From contig JAOAIU010000074.1 in assembly GCA_026414545.1 (NCBI GenBank), positions 1 through 64,000 of the forward strand: 64,000 nt of DNA. The letters run 5' to 3'. This document shows, piece by piece, positions 1 to 6,793 of the stretch. How positions within the stretch are numbered: the stretch's first letter is position 1; each line of letters opens with the position of its first letter. A model generated the notes under the pieces. It was not told where the DNA came from and ran no database searches. It saw only the letters and a program-made list of their open reading frames with translations. Made by a program: the position numbers and the translations under genes. This DNA is from Candidatus Saccharicenans sp. (GTDB lineage Bacteria > Acidobacteriota > Aminicenantia > Aminicenantales > Saccharicenantaceae).

Positions 1-882
1 TTATAAACGGAGCAGGGGGCGGGTGAGGCAGGTGGGGCCGCCGCAGCCCTTGAAGGCGATTTCAGAGCCGGGTAGTTCGTAGACAAAGCAGCCGGCCCGA
101 CGCAGGCGCTCAGCTGTAATTTTATTGCCTTCCAGGATGACCACGCGGCGCGGGCTGATGGCCAGCACGTTGCAACCCTGGCTGGGGAATTCTTCTTCGG
201 GGATTTCTACCAGCTGAAAGCCGCGTTCCAGGAGAAGCCAGTAAAAGGCCACGGGCAGGAGCTTTTTATAGACCACGGCCAGGTCCACATCCAGCAGGCT
301 TATGAAGCTCATCAGGTGCAGGACTTCGCCGGGACCGTTCCAGTAGGGAAGGTCGTAGGCCAGGACCCTGACTCCGAGCGGCCGGAGAATCTCCTGCAGC
401 TGGTCAATTCCTTCCTGGTTAGTTCTGAAACCTCGTCCGGCAACCAGCGTCTTTTCATCCAGCCAGAGCAGGTCGCCGCCCTCGGCCGTGGCCTTCCCGC
501 TGAGCCGGCCGAGGATAGGCACATCCCAGCTTCGCAAAGCGTCCTCAAAGGCCTCGGGCTCGCCAGCCCGTTCTCTTTTCCCCATCTGCAGAATGATGGC
601 TCCGGCCTCAGTGATGAGCACCGGGTCATGGGTATAGATTGAATCGAGGGTGGTTCGCTCGTCAGCCGGGAGGTGAAGGATTTCCACGCCTTCCTGTGTC
701 AGGATTTCCTCAAGCCTGGAAAATTCTAGACCGGCTCTTTCCAGGTCAGGTGCGGCCGTAAACCCCAGCCTCCGCCACTCCTGCTCTATCTTCTCCGGGC
801 TGCCAAAAGCCTCGGCCGGCCGCTTGACCACCACCCTGGTCATCCTGGCAACCATGCTCTGAGCACCGTATTTCTCTTTCAT
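1..882 (-). CDS. Amidinotransferase-fold hydrolase, DDAH/arginine deiminase-like
   Basis: Predicted cytoplasmic hydrolase of the guanidino-group modifying superfamily (dimethylarginine dimethylaminohydrolase, arginine or citrulline type chemistry). Visible family marks are the EGGD motif in the middle, the GPGEVLH stretch carrying the catalytic His, and a near C-terminal GGPTCLTRPL motif whose Cys is the expected nucleophile. The reading frame is open upstream to 948, but I place the start at the ATG at 882: the protein then begins MKEKYGAQSMVARM, an N-terminus I recall as typical of this family, giving 293 residues. The SD (GAGG) is close to this ATG, so the start is not certain. It is divergent from the Crp/Fnr gene. 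Substrate (methylarginine, arginine or another guanidine) cannot be read from sequence. Confidence 0.8.
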   Translation of the reverse strand: MKEKYGAQSMVARMTRVVVKRPAEAFGSPEKIEQEWRRLGFTAAPDLERAGLEFSRLEEILTQEGVEILHLPADERTTLDSIYTHDPVLITEAGAIILQMGKRERAGEPEAFEDALRSWDVPILGRLSGKATAEGGDLLWLDEKTLVAGRGFRTNQEGIDQLQEILRPLGVRVLAYDLPYWNGPGEVLHLMSFISLLDVDLAVVYKKLLPVAFYWLLLERGFQLVEIPEEEFPSQGCNVLAISPRRVVILEGNKITAERLRRAGCFVYELPGSEIAFKGCGGPTCLTRPLLRL

Positions 883-1016
883 TGTCCTCATATAATAAAA
901 TAAAGTGCGAATCAGGGCAAAAACCATTATGAATGTCCTGGCTGGCAATATTGTATTTAAGATGCTGTCAGTCTGTGTCGTGGAAATATCTACCCGAAGG
1001 ATAAGGAGAATTCAGC

Positions 1017-1643
1017 ATGAAAGCCTCTGTTCCTCCTGAAGAAATCAGGTCCCTGGGGACACGAAAAAAATACAGCAGAAAGGCCTTTCTCTTCACTCCC
1101 GGTCAGGAAGCCAACGGATTTTTCTACCTCGTTTCTGGTGAAATAAGGGTGTTCAAGATGGACCCCGAGGCCAGGGAAGTAGAAGTGGTTAGAATCAGGC
1201 CCGGGGATTTTTTTGGCGAGGCGGCTGCTTTTACCTCCTCTCGCTTCCCTGCCTATGCCGAAGCCGTATCCGACTCCGAGGTAATCTATATCGACAGGAA
1301 AGTATTTTTTAGCCGGCTGGCCAGCGAACCTGCTGTGGCCGGGTTCTTCTTGCGTCTCCTGGCCGAAAAGTGTCTCGTCCTCAACGAACGGATTGAATCG
1401 CTGGGGTTGAGGACCGTTCGCCAGAGACTGGCCCAGTACTTGCTTTCTCATTGTTCGGGACAGATGGGCTGCCTGGTGGAGCTCAAAATCAAGAAAGCCG
1501 ACCTGGCCAGAATTCTCAGCACGGTTCCCGAAACCCTGTCCCGAACCCTTAAAGCCTTTCAGTCTGAGGGCCTGGTGGATATCCAGGGTCGCCGGATAAG
1601 GATCAAAGACTGTCTCGGTTTAAGGAAGGAACTTTCCTGCTGA
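1017..1643 (+). CDS. Crp/Fnr family transcriptional regulator
   Basis: 208-residue regulator with an N-terminal cNMP-binding-type beta-roll (about residues 15-120, with the GDFFGEAA phosphate-cassette-like motif) and a C-terminal winged helix (about 145-205; recognition helix around the TVPETLSRTLKAFQ segment). SD GGAG sits about 10 nt before the ATG. I see no N-terminal Cys cluster of the FNR type, so any redox or NO sensing would use something else. The gene stops at 1643 and a near-perfect FNR-like palindrome starts 3 nt later, in front of a ferredoxin-like gene. That makes this regulator the obvious candidate to act there, in the manner of HcpR/DNR-type regulators. The effector is unknown. 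Confidence 0.9.
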   Translation: MKASVPPEEIRSLGTRKKYSRKAFLFTPGQEANGFFYLVSGEIRVFKMDPEAREVEVVRIRPGDFFGEAAAFTSSRFPAYAEAVSDSEVIYIDRKVFFSRLASEPAVAGFFLRLLAEKCLVLNERIESLGLRTVRQRLAQYLLSHCSGQMGCLVELKIKKADLARILSTVPETLSRTLKAFQSEGLVDIQGRRIRIKDCLGLRKELSC

Positions 1644-1645
1644 AA

Positions 1646-1695
1646 CTTGACCTAAGTCAAGGAAATCTCCTGGCGCGTCTGCTATCTTTCAGTGT
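1646..1695 (+). promoter_or_regulatory. FNR-like operator and extended -10 promoter of the ferredoxin gene
   Basis: CTTGAC-CTAA-GTCAAG at 1646-1661 is an inverted repeat with 6-bp perfect arms, matching the TTGAC-N4-GTCAA form of Crp/Fnr boxes. A TGC-TATCTT extended -10 lies at 1680-1688. If transcription starts about 7 nt after the -10 (near 1695), the operator centre (1653.5) falls at about -41.5, the classical class II activator position. No separate -35 hexamer is seen, as expected for an activator-dependent promoter. The TSS is inferred. Confidence 0.7.
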
Positions 1696-1722
1696 GAACG
1701 ATTACCACTGAGGAGGATGACT

Positions 1723-2505
1723 GTGGTCAGGAGAAGTATCATAGAAATTGACCGCGATAAGTGTAACGGTTGCGGGCTGTGCACTACGGCTTGCGCCGAG
1801 GGAGCCCTGGCCCTGGACGAGGAAAACAAGGCCTACCTGGTCAGGGAGATTTATTGTGACGGGATGGGAGCCTGTCTGGATGTCTGCCCCACCGGAGCCC
1901 TGAAGATTATAGAGAAGGAAACCGTAGCTTATGACCCGGAAGCTACCCTGGAACATGTGGCCAGAACAAGAGGGGCTGAGGCTGCCAGGCATGTCCATGG
2001 AGCCAGGCCCGGGACTGAGGCCAGCCGCCATGCTCCTGGAAGGACCGCGGCTCTCTGCAGCTGCCCGGGCAGTACCATGGTGGAAATACCCGAGGAAAGA
2101 GAGTCGGGGTTAGAAGAAGAGCCTCAAACAGCAGCTCGCTCCGAGCTGAGGCAATGGCCAATTCAGCTTCACCTTGTGTCGCCTTATGCGCCCTATTTTG
2201 AAGGTTGTGATTTGTTGATAGCGGCCGACTGCACCGCTTTTTCCCTGGGCAGCTTTCATCAGACCTTATTAAAGGGCAAAAAGCTCATCATTGCCTGCCC
2301 CAAGCTCGATGAGACAGAAAACTACGTGGAAAAGCTGGCCGAGATAATTAGACATAACAAACCCAGTCGGTTGACTGTGGCCATTATGAGTGTTCCCTGC
2401 TGTTCTAGTCTTTACCGGATGGTGGAACAGGCGGTGAAGCTCTCTGGTGTTGACCTGATTCCGGAAAGATTCATCGTCAGCCTTGACGGGAAAATCAGCC
2501 GATAA
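1723..2505 (+). CDS. 4Fe-4S ferredoxin-like protein with conserved C-terminal domain
   Basis: Iron-sulfur protein probably acting in electron transfer next to a Crp/Fnr regulator. With a GTG start at 1723 (260 aa), a classical cluster motif uses C14, C17, C20 and C24. The second motif has C45, C51 and C55 followed by Pro, but the expected second Cys is Met48, so the second site has only three classical ligands. A low-complexity linker (about 75-125) leads to a conserved C-terminal domain with LRQWPIQLHLVSP, an IAADC motif and a late VPCC motif. An ATG at 1717 abuts the AGGAGG (1711-1716) with no spacer; the GTG at 1723 has an ideal 6-nt spacing, which decides the start. The partner is not visible here. 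Function beyond Fe-S binding is unassigned. Confidence 0.8.
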   Translation: MVRRSIIEIDRDKCNGCGLCTTACAEGALALDEENKAYLVREIYCDGMGACLDVCPTGALKIIEKETVAYDPEATLEHVARTRGAEAARHVHGARPGTEASRHAPGRTAALCSCPGSTMVEIPEERESGLEEEPQTAARSELRQWPIQLHLVSPYAPYFEGCDLLIAADCTAFSLGSFHQTLLKGKKLIIACPKLDETENYVEKLAEIIRHNKPSRLTVAIMSVPCCSSLYRMVEQAVKLSGVDLIPERFIVSLDGKISR

Positions 2506-2862
2506 ATATTTCTTTAAGTTTACGGGCACATCATCATAGGCCTGGCCGGCAGTGCCCATTCTGTTAAGACTTTTTATCAATCGGGCGACGGGCAATGGAA
2601 TGGAAATGAACCAGAAATATCGGGCCCAAAAGGTAACCAGCACAGGGGGGTTGATTCTTGAGGTTGGCCTAAAATTCCTGGCCGCTCACAATTTGCTATC
2701 ATTTATCATGGGTATGTGTTAGAGTTGGTCTCGTGGCTACAGTCTTCCAAACCTTAGCCCAACGCTCAACGGGCCGGAGAAAGCACAGATTTTGTTGAGA
2801 CCCAACCTTAAAGAATCTTTTAAGGACAACCTGTGGGGGGACACAGGCGATGGAGGCGTAAA
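2506..2862. other. Gene-free stretch upstream of the secreted protein gene
   Basis: No convincing coding region. An inverted repeat CCTTAAA-N6-TTTAAGG lies at 2806-2825, and a GGGGGGACACA string at 2835-2845 resembles the GGGGACAC repeat seen elsewhere in the window. I see no clear promoter hexamer pair. Confidence 0.5.
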
Positions 2863-3450
2863 ATGAGAAAAAACTTTCTGGGGCTGGTGGTCGGTACGGC
2901 TTTATTGCTGGCTGGTCTTTCAGGCGGAGTGGCTGCTCGACAGGAGATACCACGGGCGACAAACCCAGGTTTTCCCACTGTGGGGATGCTCGAACAGCAC
3001 ATGAACGAAGGGATTGGAAATTTTGTCCAGGTGGATAGAGTCTGGAATGACAGCGGGGATATCGTCCGTTTTTATTTCAATTCTAAATATGTAAAGAATG
3101 ATGTGGAGAAGAAGATCATAACCGTCTGGTTCCTGGAAGAATATACCCCGCAGGGGAGAGATAATTCTATTGCTAATTGGAAAGCCAGGGGCGTGGATGT
3201 CGAGCAATTAAAGGATTTCAAATTCAGATATTACCAGGTCTCCCTGTCTTATGCTGACTCCTGGGGCCAGCCTTATGAGTATCCTCAACAATATGAGTTT
3301 GCCATTCTGGCCGGCGGGGAAGTGTGCGATTCTAAAATGAAAATTATTTATCTCATGTCATCCAGCCCTTTTCAGAAGGTGACCATTGAAGAACATATGC
3401 ACCTTATTAACCTGGGCGGAAAATTAAAGGAATGGTATGGCCTGAAATGA
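2863..3450 (+). CDS. Hypothetical secreted protein
   Basis: 195-residue protein starting MRKNFLGLVVGTALLLAGLS, a clear Sec signal peptide with cleavage probably after the AAR/VAA region. The frame is open from an ATG at 2833, but the ATG at 2863 has a GGAGG at 2852-2856 (6-nt spacing) and starts directly with the signal peptide, so I use it. The mature part is polar, has a single Cys, and shows no family I recognise. The segment VWFLEEYTPQGRDNSIANW is striking but not diagnostic. A strong terminator follows at 3541, so it appears monocistronic. Likely periplasmic. Confidence 0.7.
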   Translation: MRKNFLGLVVGTALLLAGLSGGVAARQEIPRATNPGFPTVGMLEQHMNEGIGNFVQVDRVWNDSGDIVRFYFNSKYVKNDVEKKIITVWFLEEYTPQGRDNSIANWKARGVDVEQLKDFKFRYYQVSLSYADSWGQPYEYPQQYEFAILAGGEVCDSKMKIIYLMSSSPFQKVTIEEHMHLINLGGKLKEWYGLK

Positions 3451-3540
3451 GCAGGCGGTAAGTTAAGCGACGATGGCACCGTCTTACCCATAAAAGCCTT
3501 AGACCCAACTCATTTTTTCCCAGTCACCTTGCCGGGTCAG

Positions 3541-3569
3541 GGCCAGCTTTATCTGGGCTGGCCTTTTTT
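3541..3569 (+). terminator. Rho-independent terminator
   Basis: Perfect 7-bp stem GGCCAGC/GCTGGCC (3541-3547 with 3557-3563) followed by TTTTTT at 3564-3569. Ends the transcript of the secreted protein gene. A weaker imperfect hairpin (GGTAAG at 3457 with CTTACC at 3483) lies upstream. Confidence 0.85.
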
Positions 3570-3691
3570 CGCCTGGAACGACAGTCCCCGAGAAGATGCT
3601 GTTGGTTGCCCACCTCGGTGGTCCGGAATAGTTTTATTAGCCACGGTAGGGCTGAACCTTAGCCTTGGTCAGAGGACTGAGCCCCTTCGGT

Positions 3692-3720
3692 TTGACTTAG
3701 CTCCGGCGGGATGATAATTT
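3692..3720 (+). promoter_or_regulatory. Probable purM promoter
   Basis: TTGACT at 3692-3697, 17-nt spacer, TAATTT at 3715-3720 (alternatively GATAAT at 3713-3718 with a 15-nt spacer). It lies just after the preceding terminator and about 45 nt before purM. The stretch 3570-3691 shows several small hairpins (for example CCAC-CTCG-GTGG) but no gene. Confidence 0.55.
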
Positions 3721-3765
3721 TAAGGCTGGTATTTATCCTCCGGAAAATCCTAAAAGGAGAGAAAG

Positions 3766-4767
3766 ATGGCGGGACTGACCTATAAAAAAGCCGGAGTCAA
3801 CATCGACGAGGCAGATTCATTCATCAGCAAAATAAAGCCTCTGGTTAAAATGACTGAAAGGCCCGAAGTCCTGGGCTCAATCGGGGGATTTGGGGGATTG
3901 TTTGTCCCCCGGCTTAAAGGTCTGAAGAGACCGGTACTGGTCTCTTCCACCGATGGAGTTGGCACCAAACTGATCATAGCCGACCTGCTCAAAAAATACG
4001 ACACCATCGGCATCGATCTGGTAGCGATGAATGTGGACGATGTCGTGGTCCTGGGTGCCGAACCTCTTTTTTTTCTTGATTACATTGCCACGGGTCGGCT
4101 GGATAAGGAGCAGATGGTTGAGGTGGTTCGGGGAATTGTCCGCGGCTGCCGGGAAGCCAACTGCGCTCTGATCGGCGGCGAGACTGCTGAACTGCCGGGG
4201 CTTTACGAGCCTGGCAAATGGGACCTGGCCGGGTTCTGCGTGGGAATCGTTGATGCCGATAAAATCGTTGATGGCCGACATTGCCGCCCTGGCGATAAGG
4301 TAATCGGTCTGGCTTCTTCAGGTCTTCATAGCAACGGATATTCCCTGGCTCGCCGGGTTTTCTCAGAAGAGGAAATCAAGAGCAAATGGGGAAAAGAGCT
4401 GCTCAAACCCACGAAGATATACACCGCGGTTGTTCTGGAAGCCCTGAAGAAAATAAGAATTAAAGCCATGGCCCACATCACCGGCGGCGGTTTTTACGAC
4501 AATATACCGAGGGTCATTCCGGACGGACTTCAGGTAATCATCCATAAGGGCACCTGGCCGGTTCTTCCTATCTTTAATGAGATTCAGCGTCGCGGCCAGG
4601 TGGATGAGCGTGAGATGTTCCGCACCTTCAACATGGGTATCGGCCTGACCCTGGTCGTCAGCCAGAAGGATGTGGAGCCAGCTCTCAAGCTCTTCCAGAA
4701 GCTGGGTCAGAAAGCCTACCTCGTCGGCGAACTGGTAAAGGGCCCCCACGAAGTCGTGGTTAGTTAG
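3766..4767 (+). CDS. purM: Phosphoribosylformylglycinamidine cyclo-ligase (AIR synthase)
   Basis: Catalyses ATP-dependent ring closure of FGAM to aminoimidazole ribotide, step five of de novo purine synthesis, in the cytoplasm. The 333 residues match the family length. Hallmarks are the N-terminal SIGGFGGLF region, the ATP-site motif SSTDGVGTK, the MNVDDVVVLGAEPLFFLDY segment, GGETAELPG, and a late HITGGGFYDNIPR motif. SD GGAG precedes the ATG by about 8 nt. No other purine gene is adjacent; purM appears to be transcribed alone from the promoter at 3692. Confidence 0.97.
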   Translation: MAGLTYKKAGVNIDEADSFISKIKPLVKMTERPEVLGSIGGFGGLFVPRLKGLKRPVLVSSTDGVGTKLIIADLLKKYDTIGIDLVAMNVDDVVVLGAEPLFFLDYIATGRLDKEQMVEVVRGIVRGCREANCALIGGETAELPGLYEPGKWDLAGFCVGIVDADKIVDGRHCRPGDKVIGLASSGLHSNGYSLARRVFSEEEIKSKWGKELLKPTKIYTAVVLEALKKIRIKAMAHITGGGFYDNIPRVIPDGLQVIIHKGTWPVLPIFNEIQRRGQVDEREMFRTFNMGIGLTLVVSQKDVEPALKLFQKLGQKAYLVGELVKGPHEVVVS

Positions 4768-4786
4768 CGAGCCAGCCCGGTCGATC

Positions 4787-4815
4787 TTGACAACTCATTA
4801 TTTATCAGATAATTA
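4787..4815 (+). promoter_or_regulatory. Strong sigma70-type promoter upstream of tRNA-Ala
   Basis: TTGACA at 4787-4792, 17-nt spacer, TAATTA at 4810-4815. It could drive the tRNA with a 210-nt leader or a separate small RNA. The leader contains a perfect 9-bp inverted repeat (CTCTGTTTT at 4913-4921 with AAAACAGAG at 4933-4941). Confidence 0.55.
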
Positions 4816-5032
4816 GGCTGATCCTGTTCAAAGTTTTGTCGGAAAGGATTATTAAACTGGCAAGATTCTCCAAGTTTGGATCATATAACCAGGGTGAATC
4901 TGGATCAGAATTCTCTGTTTTTATGAAATATGAAAACAGAGGCAGTGCTCCTTTCTTACCTCGTTAAATGCCGCCGTCAGTGGAAAATCAGGCTGTTTAA
5001 TGGTAAATTTTAGGTGATTTTAGCTGGTTAGT

Positions 5033-5108
5033 GGGCGGTTAGCTCAGCTGGGAGAGCGCGGCGTTCGCAACGCTGAGGTCGGGGGTTCGAGTCCCCTACC
5101 GTCCACCA
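5033..5108 (+). tRNA. tRNA-Ala (anticodon CGC)
   Basis: Complete cloverleaf: acceptor GGGCGGT with ACCGTCC, D-stem GCTC/GAGC, anticodon stem CGGCG/CGCTG around loop TTCGCAA (anticodon CGC, reads GCG), T-stem GGGGG/CCCCT with loop TTCGAGT, and an encoded CCA end. The G3-U70 wobble pair, the alanine identity element, is present. Confidence 0.97.
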
Positions 5109-5142
5109 TTTATTTTTACTCTTATATTTAGCGAGGATAATG

Positions 5143-5865
5143 ATGCAGAATATCTGGCTCCTGGCCGGGACGGCGGCCACCCTGGGTCTGGTGCATACCC
5201 TTATTGGGCCCGACCATTACCTGCCCTTTATCGTTATCAGCCGGGCCAGGCAATGGAAGCTTGGCAAGACACTCTGGGTTTCATTCCTGTGCGGGCTGGG
5301 GCATGTGCTGAGCTCGGTTTTGCTGGGTTTCCTGGGGATTGCCCTGGGGATGGCTGTCGGGCACCTGGAAAAGGTAGAATCAACCAGGGGAAATATCGCT
5401 TCCTGGCTCCTCATCGGTTTCGGGCTGGCTTACATGGTCTGGGGCCTGAGGAAGGCTTACCGTTCCCGACCGCATGAACATGTGCACTACCACCCGGATG
5501 GAGAAGTACACGTCCATACCCATACCCATGAAGATGGCCATCTGCATCTTCATGAAGAGGAGAGGGAGCAAAGCAACAAGAAGAACATCACCCCCTGGGT
5601 GCTTTTCCTGATTTTTGTCTTCGGTCCCTGCGAGCCGCTTATTCCGCTGGTAATGTACCCGGCAGCCCAGCATTCGACCAGCGGGGTCATTCTGGTTACT
5701 GCGGCCTTTGGCCTGACCACCATCCTGACCATGCTGACGATTATCGCCCTTTCGTCCTGGGGCTTGAGCTTTGTCCGGCTGGGAGTGCTGGAACGCTACT
5801 CTCACGCCCTGGCCGGCGGACTGATTCTCATTTCCGGCCTGGCCGTCCAGTTCCTCGGCCTTTAA
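5143..5865 (+). CDS. Ni/Co-type or UreH-like membrane transporter with His-rich loop
   Basis: Predicted inner-membrane protein of about six helices related to UreH/NiCoT-like permeases. The first helix carries HTLIGPDHYLPF, the His/Asp metal motif of this group, and a second motif FGPCEPLIPL lies after the central loop. The cytosolic loop (about residues 110-145) is packed with His (HEHVHYHPDGEVHVHTHTHE), consistent with nickel, cobalt or another transition metal. Tandem ATGs at 5140 and 5143 occur; GAGG at 5133-5136 gives a 6-nt spacing to the second, which I use. It begins 34 nt after the tRNA. No urease or hydrogenase gene is nearby to fix the metal. Confidence 0.8.
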   Translation: MQNIWLLAGTAATLGLVHTLIGPDHYLPFIVISRARQWKLGKTLWVSFLCGLGHVLSSVLLGFLGIALGMAVGHLEKVESTRGNIASWLLIGFGLAYMVWGLRKAYRSRPHEHVHYHPDGEVHVHTHTHEDGHLHLHEEEREQSNKKNITPWVLFLIFVFGPCEPLIPLVMYPAAQHSTSGVILVTAAFGLTTILTMLTIIALSSWGLSFVRLGVLERYSHALAGGLILISGLAVQFLGL

Positions 5866-5890
5866 GACAGGGGATAATGGTCCTTAAAGC

Positions 5891-5910
5891 GGGGGACACA
5901 ATACTCATTG
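5891..5910 (+). repeat. GGGGACAC-type intergenic repeat
   Basis: GGGGGACACAATACTCATTG; closely resembles the sequence at 6651-6670 (GGGGGGACACAGTACTCGTT). It lies in the 321-base gap 5866-6186, which otherwise shows no gene. Confidence 0.5.
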
Positions 5911-6186
5911 CCCAGTTTTTCTGTGCATTCGTTTGGCTGAAATCAGAATAAAAAGCTGGGTTAGCCTGAAGGAAGAGTGAAAATCTTTCCTATCAATATT
6001 TAAGCTTGCTGATTGAAATCTTATTTCAACGTTTCCTGTTTCTGAAGCGGCTTCCCTTATGTTTGTTAGCTTTCTTATTTTCCTTAAATAGGCGTGGTTG
6101 TATAATAAATTGACAGACCGGATCTAATGCCCCCGAATGAATTATGAGTGTCGATAAATTGGCTAAAAGCTATCCTGGGTAAAGCC

Positions 6187-6651
6187 GTGAAATTCATTGC
6201 CGATTGCATGGTAGGGAAGTTAGCCCGATGGTTGCGCCTCCTCGGTTTTGATGTCAGCTATTATAAGAAAATTGAAGATGAAAAACTGATCGAATTGGCA
6301 GCAAAGGAAAGGCGCATCATCCTGACCCGAGATCACGAACTCATCAATAAGGCCATGAAGAAGAAATCGCTGAAGCCAAGGACGTTGCTCATTGAGAGCG
6401 AGCGCTGGGAAGAGCAGGTCGACCAGGTGCTTGGCCATTTCAAGCTGCACAAAAAGATCGACCCCAACTCGCGTTGCCTGGAATGCAATGAAAAGTTGAA
6501 GTATCTGCCCAAATCCAGGGCTAAGAACCTGGTTCCGCCCTTTGTCTTCGAAAAGGCTGACTCCTTTGCCCTTTGTCCTTCCTGTGGCCGGGTTTTCTGG
6601 AAGGGCACTCACTTCAAGGACATGGAAAAGAAATTAGCCCGCTTCAAATAG
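6187..6651 (+). CDS. Mut7-C RNase domain protein (PIN-like plus zinc ribbon)
   Basis: Predicted cytoplasmic PIN-fold ribonuclease of the Mut7-C (DUF82) family. The N-terminus KFIADCMVGKLARWLRLLGFD and the ILTRDHEL motif supply the acidic residues of a PIN-like site. The C-terminal half has two CxxC knuckles (CLEC and CPSC), a zinc ribbon. The frame extends upstream to an ATG at 6148, but family members start with the sequence MKFIAD, which corresponds to the GTG at 6187, giving 154 aa. No strong SD is visible for either start. Target RNA unknown. Confidence 0.85.
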   Translation: MKFIADCMVGKLARWLRLLGFDVSYYKKIEDEKLIELAAKERRIILTRDHELINKAMKKKSLKPRTLLIESERWEEQVDQVLGHFKLHKKIDPNSRCLECNEKLKYLPKSRAKNLVPPFVFEKADSFALCPSCGRVFWKGTHFKDMEKKLARFK

Positions 6652-6670
6652 GGGGGACACAGTACTCGTT
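6651..6670 (+). repeat. GGGGACAC-type intergenic repeat
   Basis: Starts on the last base of the Mut7-C stop codon. See also 5891-5910; the two share GGGGGACACA and TACTC. Confidence 0.5.
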
Positions 6671-6730
6671 TCCTAATTATTTGAAACGGCTCTCCCCGCG
6701 CAAAATAAAGACCTGGAAATTGTTGCAGGT

Positions 6731-6759
6731 TTGACTGGACGGGGCACTCTGGGTTATTT
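6731..6759 (+). promoter_or_regulatory. Probable promoter of the GH116 gene
   Basis: TTGACT at 6731-6736, 17-nt spacer, TTATTT at 6754-6759; 34 nt before the start codon, which is preceded by GGAGG. Confidence 0.45.
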
Positions 6760-6793
6760 TTGAGAAGCTCTGAGACCAACCGGGGAGGGGCAC

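Noticed and set aside
3570-3725. Possible 6S-like or other structured RNA before purM
   Set aside because: Several small hairpins and a weak closing stem can be drawn, but no known conserved core is present and a promoter for purM lies inside the stretch.
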